Shown: positions 25,378 through 34,760, counted from the first letter of the stretch. The stretch: 64,000 nt of DNA from Isachenkonia alkalipeptolytica (GCF_009910325.1 NZ_SUMG01000002.1:1-64000); one strand, 5' to 3'. A program made the numbers and translations. Notes: generated by a model not told the origin, from the letters alone.

Positions 25378-25405
25378 ATTATATAAGAAATCCAACTTTT
25401 GTCAA
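25378..25405 (-). promoter_or_regulatory. sigma-A promoter of the thi operon
   Basis: On the minus strand perfect TTGACA (25405-25400) and TATAAT (25383-25378) are separated by 16 bp, about 40 bp before the TPP aptamer. Confidence 0.85.
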
Positions 25406-25418
25406 AGGGCAATTGGAC

Positions 25419-26219
25419 TTATTCCCTTTTTTTAATCTCCAACTCCATGGGAGAAATCCGCGGGTTTTTATACCGCTGTTTTTTCTTTGTCCCACGACCG
25501 TAATTAATGGCCTTCACGGGGCAGTAGTTAATACAGGCCACACACTGCACACACTGGGAACCCCAAACCGGTTTCCCGTCCACCAGTTCAATGGTTTGGG
25601 TGTTGCAGATTCTTCGACAAAGACCGCAGGAAATACAGTGATCATTTACCCGGAACTTTTTCGTGTCAATGGCAAACTTTGAAAACAGCGGGTTCACTGC
25701 TTTGCTAAGAACCGAGGGCATAAAACCTTTGTTTACGTTAAAGCCCCTTCCCCGATTTTTAATATCTTCGCTGATCATGGAAAGCAAGGTGTCCGCCCGA
25801 CGGATTTTCTCTTCCGCCTTCTGGCCGGTCTCCACCTTGCTGCCCATCATCAAATAGTTGTTCGGCATTTTCACCGAATATCCGTAGTTTAATTCTATGT
25901 TTTTCTCCTTAAGGGCTTGCTTTATTGTGGTCATGGTATTTCCGATGTTCTCCCCACAAGTGGCGATGGCGAAGGTATAGCTCGGCGGATTCCCTTCAAA
26001 ATCGAGACTTTTGATAAAGTCCAGCACCCATCTCGGCGGTCCCCAGGCATAAACGGGAAATACAAAGCCTAGGACCTCCTCCTTTGTTAAACTTACCGCC
26101 TTTTGATGAAGCCCCGCCCTTCGGGAATCCCCCAGGTTTTCAATCTTCTCTTGTAAATTGATCCCCAGTACCTTGGCCACATAATAAGAGTTCCCCGTTC
26201 CCGTAAAATAATAAATCAT
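25419..26219 (-). CDS. EFR1-family ferrodoxin (flavodoxin plus 2[4Fe-4S] ferredoxin)
   Basis: This 266-residue electron-transfer protein has an N-terminal flavodoxin-like domain with the FMN phosphate loop YYFTGTGNSYYVA. Its C-terminal bacterial ferredoxin domain has two clusters, CISCGLCRRIC and CVQCVACINYC followed by P. The ATG at 26219 (GGGAAGTGAGG upstream) is preferred to 26291, which would overlap the previous gene. Such proteins shuttle low-potential electrons in anaerobes. It follows the MalY gene by four bases and probably shares its transcript. Confidence 0.88.
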   Translation of the reverse strand: MIYYFTGTGNSYYVAKVLGINLQEKIENLGDSRRAGLHQKAVSLTKEEVLGFVFPVYAWGPPRWVLDFIKSLDFEGNPPSYTFAIATCGENIGNTMTTIKQALKEKNIELNYGYSVKMPNNYLMMGSKVETGQKAEEKIRRADTLLSMISEDIKNRGRGFNVNKGFMPSVLSKAVNPLFSKFAIDTKKFRVNDHCISCGLCRRICNTQTIELVDGKPVWGSQCVQCVACINYCPVKAINYGRGTKKKQRYKNPRISPMELEIKKRE

Positions 26220-26223
26220 GACC

Positions 26224-27405
26224 TCACTTCCCTTCCAGAGCGTTGACGATTCGGTCCAAGGCTTTCTGCAGAGTCTTTCTGGGGCAGGCAAAGTTGATTC
26301 TTATAAACCCGTCCCCTCCACTGCCGAACCAGGTACCGCCGTCTAAAGCCACCTTGGCTTCTTTCGTGATTCTCTCCTCCAGCTCTTTACCCGAAAAACC
26401 GTACTCCCTAAGGTCGAGCCAGGCCAGGTAGGTGGCCTCCGGCGGGGTAAACTTCGCCCTTGGCAGATGGTCTTTTACCATGCTATCAATCAAATCAAGG
26501 TTTCCCCGCAGGTAGTCTAAAAGCGCTTCCAACCAGGGTTCCCCTTTCCCGTAGGCCGCTTCCACCGCCGCCATACTGATGGGGGTTTGTTTACCGATAT
26601 GGTTTATCTCTAAAATACGCCGATACCTTCTTTTTAAGCTGTCATTTTTAATAATCAGATGAGCGCTCATCAGTCCCGCTAAATTAAAAGTTTTGGAAGG
26701 GGCCGTGGCGGTGATCACATGGTCGTCGAACTTCGAATCAAGGTTTGCCAAAACGTGATGGGCTCCCTTTTCAAAAACCAGATCGTGATGGATCTCATCG
26801 GAAAAGATCAGCACGTCATTTTCCAAACAGATTTCTCCTAGGCGCCTCAGTTCCTCTTTTTTCCATACCCGTCCCACGGGATTATGGGGACTGCAAAGAA
26901 TAAAGAGTTTGGTACTGGGATCCTTTGCCTTCTTTTCAAAATCCTCAAAATCTATTTCGTAAGTCCCTTGTTGGTATTTCAACGGGTTGTTAACCACCCG
27001 GCATCCATTGTTTTTGATAGCCTTTTTAAAGGGATAATATACGGGTTCCTGGATGATTACCCCCTGACCCTGCTCAACTAAAGCCTGCAACACGTAATTT
27101 ACAGCAGAAACCACCCCGGGGGTAAATACCAGCCAGTCCTTTTTTATTTCCCAGTCAAACCGCTTTTTGTACCAGCGAAGGATGTTTTCGTAGTACTGCT
27201 CTCCTCTTTTGGAATATCCAAATACCCCATGGGACACTTCCTCCTGCATGGCATCCACCACTTCCTTCGGAGCTTCAAAGTCCATATCCGCAACCCACAG
27301 GGGCAATAGGTCCTCTTCTCCAAACATTTCTCCGAGCACTTTAGAATCCCATTTAATGGATTTACTTTCCTTACGATCGATCATTTTATCAAAGTCCGGT
27401 TTCAT
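26224..27405 (-). CDS. MalY/PatB-family PLP-dependent C-S lyase/aminotransferase
   Basis: This 393-residue fold-type I PLP enzyme carries the lysine loop TATAPSKTFNLAGL, SDEIHHDLVF with the cofactor-binding Asp, and CSPHNPVGRVW. The N-terminal RKESKSIKWDSKVLGEMFG and LLPLWVADMDF are diagnostic of the MalY/PatB cystathionine beta-lyase group, which cleaves cystathionine or cysteine to pyruvate, ammonia and thiol or sulfide. AAAGGAGG precedes the start. It is cotranscribed with the EFR1 protein. Confidence 0.9.
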   Translation of the reverse strand: MKPDFDKMIDRKESKSIKWDSKVLGEMFGEEDLLPLWVADMDFEAPKEVVDAMQEEVSHGVFGYSKRGEQYYENILRWYKKRFDWEIKKDWLVFTPGVVSAVNYVLQALVEQGQGVIIQEPVYYPFKKAIKNNGCRVVNNPLKYQQGTYEIDFEDFEKKAKDPSTKLFILCSPHNPVGRVWKKEELRRLGEICLENDVLIFSDEIHHDLVFEKGAHHVLANLDSKFDDHVITATAPSKTFNLAGLMSAHLIIKNDSLKRRYRRILEINHIGKQTPISMAAVEAAYGKGEPWLEALLDYLRGNLDLIDSMVKDHLPRAKFTPPEATYLAWLDLREYGFSGKELEERITKEAKVALDGGTWFGSGGDGFIRINFACPRKTLQKALDRIVNALEGK

Positions 27406-27551
27406 CCTTATCCTCCTTTGTTAATTGAACTTCATCTTCCCGGTCTCCCCCCAAAACCTCCAATTCCTTAGATCTAGTTGAGTTTAGCAAGATGTAATTA
27501 GATGTGCCTGTGTGTCTAATGGAATTCGTAGTGCCTCTAAACACCCTCATA

Positions 27552-28538
27552 CTACTGTGTATTACGGGCGAAATATATTACATTTCCTTTCCAGTAAGCC
27601 TTAATTCTTCCATGATCCTTTAAATACTCCAAATGGGACATGGCTTCCCCGGCGGCAAAGGATTTTTGAGGGGGTGGAAAATCCCCCCAGGACTTCGCCG
27701 GAATTCTCCAGTCCATGTCCTTGGCCACATCTTCCACGGTGAGCGGCCGATCTTTTCCATTAATAATGTTTTCCACTTCCTTTAGCCGCTCCTGGTGGTG
27801 GGCTATTAACTCCTCAATCCGTTCCTTCGGCTTCCTAATCAATCCCCGATGGGAGGGAAGCATCACCGTAACGGGATACTCCTGAACCTTTCGTAAACTC
27901 TTTAAGTACTTCTGAAGCATTTTCTCCTGATCATAACCCCAAAACCCGATATTCGGAGTAATGGTCTCCAGCACATGGTCTGCGGATAGATATATTCTAT
28001 TTTCCCGGTCAAATAAATTGATCATTCCCGGGGTATGTCCGGGAACCGAAATCACTTCAAAAGAGTAGTCACCGATGACAATATTCTCTCCCTCATGAAT
28101 CTTTTCATAGGCGAAATCTCCCTTCGGTGCATAAATCCTTCCGGGATGGTCGTCGAAAAAATTCTTCCCCACCTCGAGCCCGAAGGTTTTCAGGTCTCCT
28201 TTCATGGTTTCCCAGTTCTTTTCTTTAGATAAGGCTTTGATCCGAAGAGCCTCTTCCGGTTCCATAAGAAGGGTTGCCCCTTTACTGTATAACACCTCAG
28301 CCAGTCCCGAGTGATCCGCATGGAGATGGGTGATCAGGACCTTGGTTTTTTTCAGATCCACTTCCAAAGAATCCAGGGCCTGAAAAAGGACTTCCTGACA
28401 CTCCCTTCGGTTAAAACCGGTGTCCACCAGTAAATATTCCTCCTCCCCTTTGATCAGATAGCTATTTAACGCTTTTAAGGGATTCTTGGGCAAGGGAATT
28501 TCAATTTGATATATTTTCGGCAGTATTTCCTTTATCAT
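27552..28538 (-). CDS. MBL-fold metallo-hydrolase
   Basis: This 328-residue metallo-beta-lactamase-fold protein has the full metal motif THLHADHSGL (HxHxDH), a later His in SVPGHTPGMI, Asp in LSADHVLE and His in LPSHRGLI. The C-terminal 80 residues resemble the winged-helix tail of LACTB2-like hydrolases. The start at 28538 lies one base after the mutY stop, with AGAGGTG upstream, so translation is coupled to mutY. The substrate is unknown. Confidence 0.85.
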   Translation of the reverse strand: MIKEILPKIYQIEIPLPKNPLKALNSYLIKGEEEYLLVDTGFNRRECQEVLFQALDSLEVDLKKTKVLITHLHADHSGLAEVLYSKGATLLMEPEEALRIKALSKEKNWETMKGDLKTFGLEVGKNFFDDHPGRIYAPKGDFAYEKIHEGENIVIGDYSFEVISVPGHTPGMINLFDRENRIYLSADHVLETITPNIGFWGYDQEKMLQKYLKSLRKVQEYPVTVMLPSHRGLIRKPKERIEELIAHHQERLKEVENIINGKDRPLTVEDVAKDMDWRIPAKSWGDFPPPQKSFAAGEAMSHLEYLKDHGRIKAYWKGNVIYFARNTQ

Positions 28539-28539
28539 A

Positions 28540-29700
28540 TTACAGCACCTCTTTTCGATAAGCTTTAAAAGCGGAAGCGATGGAGTAGTCTTTACGGACT
28601 TCTTCTCTGGGTATCCACCGACCATTATCCATCACTTCTTCTACCGGGAGCTCTAAATAGTTTTTATCTTCTTTAATCCTTAAGCCTTCCGGTGGGCCCT
28701 CCGAGGATTTCAAATTCACCTGATAGGCCATCAAGTTCCACTGAATATGGCTGAACACCGCTTTACTATCCTCCAGCCGTGTAATGTTTTCAACAGTTAA
28801 GTTCTCCTCTGCCAAATGCTGTTCCTTTTCCAGAATTTCTTTGAGAGCTTCTTCTTTTATATGACCTTTTATATTGGGAAACTCCCAGAGCCCTGCCAAA
28901 AGTCCTCGTTCCTCCCTTTTACGCAAAAATAGCTGCTCTTTATAGGTGAAAATCAATACGGTCTTTTTTTCCAAACGCTTTTTCATCGCCTTTCCTTTGA
29001 CCGGCAGTGCTCCTTGAAGATTTTTCTCAAAGGCTAGGCAAAATTCGGATACAGGACAGATTTCACAATCCGGTGCCTTAGCCGTTGTGCAAAGCACCGC
29101 CCCAAGTTCAATTAACCCTTGATTAAAGTCTCCTAAATTCTCCTCGGGTAACAGCTTTCGAACCCCGTGGGTTATTTCTTTTTTCGTTTTCCCAAGCTTA
29201 ATATCCCCGTGGTTCCCGGTAATTCGAGTCATTACCCGAAGGACGTTTCCGTCCACCGCCGGCTCTTTTTGTTCATAGGCAATGGAGGCGATGGCTCCGG
29301 CGGTGTACTCCCCGATCCCCTTAAGGGACTCTAACGCCTTACGTTCCTTTGGAAACACGCCGTCGTATTTTTCCACCACTTCCCTGGCGGCAATTTTCAT
29401 ATTTTTAACCCGACTGTAATATCCCAGTCCCTCCCAGAGCTTTAGAAGGTCCTCATCCTCTCCCTTAGCCAGGTCCTTTACCGTTGGATATTTTTCAATA
29501 AAGCGTAAAAAGTATGGAATTACAGTATCCACCCGGGTTTGCTGGAGCATGATTTCCGAAACCCAGGTGTAATAGGGATTTTCAATATCCCGCCAGGGCA
29601 TGGTCCGTTTATTCTTTTGGTACCACTGCAAAAGGCTCCGTTGAAAGGCTTCGATATTCTTTCGGTTTGGTTTTTGATTTTCTATCAGCTTTCTTCTCAT
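28540..29700 (-). CDS. mutY: adenine DNA glycosylase MutY
   Basis: This 386-residue enzyme removes adenine mispaired with 8-oxoguanine. It has the helix-hairpin-helix ESLKGIGEYTAGAI, the catalytic Glu in MLQQTRVDTV, the Asp in AVDGNVLRV and the [4Fe-4S] cysteines CTTAKAPDCEICPVSEFC. The first spacer has seven residues, one more than usual. A NUDIX-like C-terminal domain recognises the damaged guanine. The gene overlaps the upstream flavoprotein gene by four bases. Confidence 0.95.
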   Translation of the reverse strand: MRRKLIENQKPNRKNIEAFQRSLLQWYQKNKRTMPWRDIENPYYTWVSEIMLQQTRVDTVIPYFLRFIEKYPTVKDLAKGEDEDLLKLWEGLGYYSRVKNMKIAAREVVEKYDGVFPKERKALESLKGIGEYTAGAIASIAYEQKEPAVDGNVLRVMTRITGNHGDIKLGKTKKEITHGVRKLLPEENLGDFNQGLIELGAVLCTTAKAPDCEICPVSEFCLAFEKNLQGALPVKGKAMKKRLEKKTVLIFTYKEQLFLRKREERGLLAGLWEFPNIKGHIKEEALKEILEKEQHLAEENLTVENITRLEDSKAVFSHIQWNLMAYQVNLKSSEGPPEGLRIKEDKNYLELPVEEVMDNGRWIPREEVRKDYSIASAFKAYRKEVL

Positions 29701-30941
29701 CCTTGCTCCTCTTTTCCGCTCGCGGCATTTCCCGCCACAAACCCGGTGGAAAAGGCGATTTGCAGATTGTATCCTCCGGTAATGGCGTCTAAGTCCAGCA
29801 CCTCGCCGGCAAAATACAGCCCGGAAATTTTTTTCGACTCCATGGTGGAGGGATTTACCTCTTTGACATCCACCCCGCCGGCGGTGACAATGGCGTCTTT
29901 TACCGGGCGAAGACCCACCACCGTCAGCTGAAGTCCTTTTAAGGCTCCGATGACTTTCCCCCGCTCCTTCTTTTTTAACTCATTCATTTTACGTTCCTTG
30001 GGAACCCCTAAGAAGGGTAAGATCTCTTCGATAAATTTCTTCGGCCAAAACTCCGTCAGTACACTGCCCAGATTTTTCTTTCCCCTGCTGTGATCTAAAA
30101 ACCAGGTTTTCAGTTCCTCCTCCCCTTTTTCGGGGAAAAAATCAATCTCCACGGTAACCGGGTTTTCCTTCAGGTTGATCTCATTAATATAGCTGCTAAG
30201 CTTTAATACCGGTGGCCCGGATATTCCGTAATGGGTGAGAAGTAGTTCCCCTGATTCCTGCAGTTTATTCATTTTTAAAATCCTCACCCTGGTACCGGTA
30301 AAGGAGATCCCCGCCAAAGTCTTTACCCATCTCTCTTTAATTTCAAAGGAAGTAATGGCCGGTTTGATTTTTTTAATACCGTGCCCCAGATCCTTAGCCA
30401 TTATATAGCCGTCTCCGGTACTTCCCGTCTGGGGATAGGAGGCTCCTCCGGTAGTTATGATCACTGCATCTGCCAAAATTTCCCGATCATCGGTTAACAC
30501 TACCCCTTGGACTTTTTGATCCTTCACTGAAATTCTTTCCACCTTATGGTTGTACCAAATATCTACTCCGTGGTCCAGAAGATCCTTCAATAAAATATTT
30601 ATAATTTGTGAACTGTCATCACTCTTCGGAAAAACTGTGCCTTCTTTTTCCAGCTTAAATGCGCAGCCCCGATCCTCAAAGTGCTTTATCAACGACTTAG
30701 GATCCAAGGCTTCAAAGGCTTTATACAAAAACTTGGGATTATGAACCGTGGCCCGTTGATGCTCTTTCTTGTCTTTAATATTGGTCAGATTGCACCGACC
30801 TCCCCCGGTGATTTTCAGTTTTCGGCCAAGTACTGCGTTTTTTTCCAACAACAACACCTCATGCCTTCCTGTAGCTGCCTGCAGGGCTGCAAACATTCCC
30901 GCGGGACCGCCGCCCACCACGATGATTCGACTTTTATCCAT
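29697..30941 (-). CDS. BaiN/HI0933-family NAD(P)/FAD-dependent oxidoreductase
   Basis: This 414-residue flavoprotein has the dinucleotide-binding GGGPAGMFAALQAA, the family motif TGGGRCNLTN, the second glycine motif ITTGGASYPQTGSTGDGY and the C-terminal FAGEVLDLDAITGGYNLQIA. Members are widespread flavoproteins of mostly unknown substrate; one clostridial relative reduces bile-acid intermediates. It is the first gene of a BaiN-like-mutY-MBL run joined by overlaps. Confidence 0.88.
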   Translation of the reverse strand: MDKSRIIVVGGGPAGMFAALQAATGRHEVLLLEKNAVLGRKLKITGGGRCNLTNIKDKKEHQRATVHNPKFLYKAFEALDPKSLIKHFEDRGCAFKLEKEGTVFPKSDDSSQIINILLKDLLDHGVDIWYNHKVERISVKDQKVQGVVLTDDREILADAVIITTGGASYPQTGSTGDGYIMAKDLGHGIKKIKPAITSFEIKERWVKTLAGISFTGTRVRILKMNKLQESGELLLTHYGISGPPVLKLSSYINEINLKENPVTVEIDFFPEKGEEELKTWFLDHSRGKKNLGSVLTEFWPKKFIEEILPFLGVPKERKMNELKKKERGKVIGALKGLQLTVVGLRPVKDAIVTAGGVDVKEVNPSTMESKKISGLYFAGEVLDLDAITGGYNLQIAFSTGFVAGNAASGKEEQG

Positions 30942-31130
30942 AATTTGAACTCCTCATTTATTCAGCATTTTTCCTGCTACTTACTTGCTTGATTTTTGTA
31001 GCATTTCCTCTATTATAGCAAAAAAAGCTACGGAATCCCATGGCGGAGATTCCCTATTCCTTTTATCCCCTTTAGTAAGGCCTCTTTGAATATGATATAA
31101 TAATGCAAAAGAAAAACCGAGGAGGATTTT

Positions 31131-32333
31131 ATGACTAAGGAAATCAGATTACAAGTTCAAAAAAATCACGAGAAAAAGTACAAGAAGGGCTACCCTCTTT
31201 TATCAAAAGAAGCATTAATAAACCCGGAATCCATTTATAAGGAAGGCTCTCTGTTTCAGTTGCTGGACAGCGAAGGAAACTTTATCGGCCGAGGCTACTA
31301 CGGATTACAGAACAAGGGGATGGGATGGGTTCTCACCCATAAGGAAAAGGACGCCATTGACCATCTGTTTTTTCAACGGAAAATTGCCGCTGCAATTAAT
31401 AAGCGAAGCCCCTTTTATCACAGGGAAGACACCACTGCCTTTCGCATATTTAACGGGGAAGGAGACGGCATCGGTGGACTGACCATCGACAGCTACGGAG
31501 AGTACTATCTGATTAACTGGTACAGCCTTGGAATTTACCGGTTTCGAGAAGAGATTCTCTCCGCATTAAACTTGTTAATTCAACCCCAGGGGGTTTATGA
31601 GAAAAAACGATTTGATCAACAAGGACAGTATGTAGAGGATGAAGATTTCGCCTCGGGAACCCCGGCAGACTTCCCCCTTCGGGTAAAGGAAAACGGAGTG
31701 AATATTGAAGTCAATTTAAATGACGGCGCCATGACGGGGGTGTTTTTAGATCAGCGGGAGGTTCGAAAAAAGTTGCGGGATCAGTATGCTAAGGGAAAAA
31801 CCCTATTGAACACCTTTTCCTACACCGGGGTATTCTCCGTATTCGGAGCTTTAGGAGGTGCTAAGCACACCACCAGCGTAGACCTTGCCAAGCGAAGCTT
31901 AGAACTGACCCGGGCCCAGTTCCTGGCCAACGGCATCGATCCTGAAACCCAGGAGATCCGGGTGGAGGATGTTTTTAATTTCTTTGACTACGGCCTAAAG
32001 CAGGGACTGAAGTATGACCTTGTGGTGTTGGATCCCCCCAGTTTTGCCCGGTCAAAAAAACATACCTTCAGCGCAAAAAAAGACTATACCGGCCTACTGA
32101 AAAGCGCCATTGACCTGACCGAGGATCAGGGAGTCATTCTTGCCTCCACCAACTGCGCCACCTTTGATATGAAAACCTTTAAAGGCTTTGTATCCAAGGC
32201 TTTTAAAGAGAAACAACTTACCTTTAAGATTCTGGAAGAGCATACTCTTCCCAAGGACTTTCCCACCCACCCTTCCTTTCCTGAAGGGGATTATCTAAAA
32301 GTCCTTTTTATAAAAAAAGAGACAAACCCTTAG
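31131..32333 (+). CDS. RlmI-type class I rRNA (cytosine-C5) methyltransferase
   Basis: This 400-residue enzyme has an N-terminal PUA domain (LLDSEGNFIGRGYYG) and a Rossmann SAM-binding domain (LLNTFSYTGVFSVFGALGGA with TSVDLAK), followed by the motif VLDPPSFARSKK. These are the features of the RlmI/YccW family, which methylates 23S rRNA. AGGAGG precedes the ATG. Its last four bases overlap the end of the convergent integrase gene within a shared terminator. The precise rRNA target is inferred from the family. Confidence 0.85.
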   Translation: MTKEIRLQVQKNHEKKYKKGYPLLSKEALINPESIYKEGSLFQLLDSEGNFIGRGYYGLQNKGMGWVLTHKEKDAIDHLFFQRKIAAAINKRSPFYHREDTTAFRIFNGEGDGIGGLTIDSYGEYYLINWYSLGIYRFREEILSALNLLIQPQGVYEKKRFDQQGQYVEDEDFASGTPADFPLRVKENGVNIEVNLNDGAMTGVFLDQREVRKKLRDQYAKGKTLLNTFSYTGVFSVFGALGGAKHTTSVDLAKRSLELTRAQFLANGIDPETQEIRVEDVFNFFDYGLKQGLKYDLVVLDPPSFARSKKHTFSAKKDYTGLLKSAIDLTEDQGVILASTNCATFDMKTFKGFVSKAFKEKQLTFKILEEHTLPKDFPTHPSFPEGDYLKVLFIKKETNP

Positions 32334-32351
32334 GGCTTGTCTCTTTTTTCC
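32314..32351. terminator. bidirectional terminator shared by the methyltransferase and integrase genes
   Basis: AAAAGAGACAA followed by ACCC - TTA - GGGC and TTGTCTCTTTT forms a 14-15 bp stem with one mismatch, flanked by A and T runs that act as T-tracts in both directions. Both stop codons lie inside it. Confidence 0.88.
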
Positions 32352-33262
32352 TTGATGATCCCCGTAAAATAACGATGGGTGTAGTCATTAGCGCTTTTTT
32401 CCAAACTTGCAATTACACCATTATATCGGTTCACAAAGTTTTTATTGTTCCATCCCAGCTGCACCTGAATTTCCTCGGGGCTTGCACCGAGTTTCAAGGC
32501 ATACATGGCATTGGCATGGCGAAGATCCTTCGCCGTATACAGGGGAATTTTCGCCTTTTCACAGGCGCTCACCAACACCGGCCGAAGCCAACTCTCGGAC
32601 ACCGGCTTGATGATATCCGGGTACCTTCGGTAATCCTCCCGGTCATTTCGGGAGATGAAGATGTAATAATCCTCTTTCCAATAATGTTCCTGCACCCTGA
32701 GTACTTCTTTTCGATATTGATCCAAAACCTCCCACACTTCCGGATAGATCTTTACATAGCGGTCATAGGTGCCTTTTCTTACCCGCAGACCTAAGTTGTT
32801 ATCCCTGTCCAACAAAAAATCGCTCCATTTTGTATAAAGGGCCTCTTTCAGTCGAATCCCCGTAGTACAGATGAGCAGCACCATGCCGTAGTCCCGAAGG
32901 GAAAATTCTTCCCCTAGTACCTTTAACAGTTCTTCCAGTTCCTGAAAACTTGGTACCCTCTCTTTTTTCACCTGCTTTGAGGCCTTGGGCTTTTCCACCT
33001 TGAAAAAGGGATTGCTTCTGATTTTTTCAGCCTTGTACAGTTCATGGTAAAAGGTTCCCAATTGATGATATATTCGCTGCACCGTTGTGGCCGCTTTCTT
33101 TTTCTTAAGCTCGGTTAAATACTTTTCAATGTCCTGTTTATCCACCGCCAGTAGGTTTTTATCCGTAAACTTCTGGAAAGTCACGATTTCCCGTCTATAG
33201 TCTTTTCTCGCTCTACCCTGGTATCTATTTACAAAGCCTTCAATCAAGCTATCATTATCCAC
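32330..33262 (-). CDS. tyrosine recombinase/integrase (XerC/D-like)
   Basis: This 310-residue protein has an N-terminal SAM-like core-binding domain (residues about 1-95) and a catalytic domain. The catalytic positions are R in TTGIRLKEAL, K in RVRKGTYDRYVKI, K-x-x-R in YTAKDLRHAN where His is more common, W in LGWNN where His is common, and Y in FVNRYNG. All these are accepted alternatives, so it is probably active. The start is GTG with AAGGAGGG upstream. No att repeats, phage or plasmid genes are adjacent, so it may be a chromosomal resolvase or a relic of a lost element. Confidence 0.8.
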   Translation of the reverse strand: MDNDSLIEGFVNRYQGRARKDYRREIVTFQKFTDKNLLAVDKQDIEKYLTELKKKKAATTVQRIYHQLGTFYHELYKAEKIRSNPFFKVEKPKASKQVKKERVPSFQELEELLKVLGEEFSLRDYGMVLLICTTGIRLKEALYTKWSDFLLDRDNNLGLRVRKGTYDRYVKIYPEVWEVLDQYRKEVLRVQEHYWKEDYYIFISRNDREDYRRYPDIIKPVSESWLRPVLVSACEKAKIPLYTAKDLRHANAMYALKLGASPEEIQVQLGWNNKNFVNRYNGVIASLEKSANDYTHRYFTGIIKEKRDKP

Positions 33263-33280
33263 CGCAGCAGCCCTCCTTGA

Positions 33281-33784
33281 CTATTGTACTAAGGGATATC
33301 CTTCCGCTTCCCAACCTCTGTCCATTCCATCCAGTAAGGAATAGGCATCGTAACCCATGGCCTTAAGAATCCCGACAACTTGTCCGGAGCTCTGACCGGT
33401 ATAACAGACCACTACAATTCTCTTTTCTTCGGGAAGCTCCTCTAAGGATTCTCCCACATCGTACCACCAAATATGATCGGATCCTTCTATATGTCCCTGC
33501 AAAAAATCCTCTTCCCGGCGAATATCCAGAATGTAATACCCCTGATGATCATTCTCTACAATCCCCCAAAGCTCTTCCGGGGAGATCAGGTTGTCATTGG
33601 CGGGTAACTCCTCAAAGTAGTTCTCAATATTCGGCTGATCCCGATCTATTACATACTCTTCAGAAGAACTCTCCTGAATCGGTTTCGCCACTCAGTCACC
33701 ATTATTCACTTGCTCATTATTACAGGCATTGAGCCCTAAACTTAAGACAAAAAACAACAGTGCCGCAAATAAGTATTTTTTCAT
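33281..33784 (-). CDS. lipoprotein-rhodanese interrupted by in-frame TGA (selenoprotein candidate or split gene)
   Basis: From the ATG at 33784 (GAGGAGGG nine bases upstream) the frame gives a lipoprotein signal, MKKYLFAALLFFVLSLGLNA, with lipobox LNAC and Cys21, then NNEQVNNGD. Codon 31 is TGA (33692-33694). The same frame continues as a complete rhodanese domain with LDIRREEDFLQGHIEGS, the active-site loop VVCYTGQSSG and GMDRGWEAEGYPL, to 33281. Read-through gives 167 residues. The TGA lies in the linker, not on a redox site, so it could be a nonsense mutation with re-initiation at the GTG at 33691. However, a very good SECIS-like hairpin follows. The rhodanese part is certain; Sec is open. 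Confidence 0.7.
33659..33678 (-). promoter_or_regulatory. SECIS-like hairpin for UGA at 33692-33694
   Basis: UUCAGGAG (33678-33671) pairs with CUUCUGAA (33666-33659) over eight base pairs (one G-U), with loop AGUU. The loop begins 22 nt after the UGA and has G in its second position. This fits the bacterial SECIS model, although the hairpin also encodes ordinary linker residues. Confidence 0.4.
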
Positions 33785-34034
33785 TTGAGTTTTCCCTCCT
33801 CATAAGTATCAGATCTTGATCCCCTGACCCTGATATTTATCCGTTACCTTCGGATGTTTATTCATTTCCTTTTATCATTATAGCCTATTTCAGTGCTATT
33901 TACCAGTTCTTACAAAAATCTTCGATAATTCTTCTTAATATCTTTGATGCTTTTTCCCATGATTGGGTAAATATTTAGTGTCTTTATATATGCTCAATAA
34001 TTATTATTTTATAATCAGAAAGAGGAGGCTTATT

Positions 34035-34721
34035 ATGCAAAGCGAAATTATCGGTACGGTAATGCCCATGGTAGAAATTGAGTTGGATCAAGGGGAACTG
34101 ATCTACGCACAAACCGGGGCCATGCAGTGGATGACGGAAAACATTGACATGCAAACCAATATGCGGGGCGGGGTCTTCGGCGCTATAAAAAGAGGGGTTT
34201 CCGGGGAAAATTTATTCCTTGCCCACTTCTCCGCAGAAAAAAGCGGCGCCCGAGTTGCCTTCGGTCATTCTTTTCCGGGAAAAATTATTGAAATCGATGT
34301 GGGCAAAAAGACTATGATCTGTCAGAAAAGAGCTTTTTTATGTGCCACGGAGGGAGTGGATTATGACATCGAATTTCAAAAGAAAATCGGCACCGGTTTC
34401 TTCGGCGGCGAGGGTTTTATCATGCAGCGTTTATCCGGTAAAGGGACCGCCTGGGTGGAAATGGACGGGGAGTATGTGGTAAAGGAACTGGCCCCGGGAG
34501 AAAAGCTCCGTATGGAAACCGGAGCTCTTGGCATGTATGAAGCGGGGATGGATCTCAGTATTAATCTGGTAAAGGGCTTTAAGAACATGTTCCTGGGAGG
34601 GGAAGGGCTGTTTTTAACCACCATTGAAGGTCCGGGGAAAGTTTGGATTCAAACCATGCCCGCTCAAAACATGGCTTCAGAAATTGCAAGTTTCATCCCC
34701 TCGAGAAACGACCGTAAATAA
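34035..34721 (+). CDS. AIM24/TIGR00266-family protein
   Basis: This 228-residue beta-rich, glycine-rich protein of the AIM24/TIGR00266 family is recognisable by MRGGVFGAIKRGVSGENLFL, GEGFIMQRLSGKGTAWVEMDG and the C-terminal NMFLGGEGLFLTTIEGPGKV. The role in bacteria is unknown. The ATG at 34035 has AGAGGAGG upstream; the frame is open from 33963 but without a site. It is a single gene ending at the strong terminator at 34761-34794. Confidence 0.85.
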   Translation: MQSEIIGTVMPMVEIELDQGELIYAQTGAMQWMTENIDMQTNMRGGVFGAIKRGVSGENLFLAHFSAEKSGARVAFGHSFPGKIIEIDVGKKTMICQKRAFLCATEGVDYDIEFQKKIGTGFFGGEGFIMQRLSGKGTAWVEMDGEYVVKELAPGEKLRMETGALGMYEAGMDLSINLVKGFKNMFLGGEGLFLTTIEGPGKVWIQTMPAQNMASEIASFIPSRNDRK

Positions 34722-34760
34722 TTATAGATCCTTTGTACAGAGTTAACCGCACAAAGTTAA

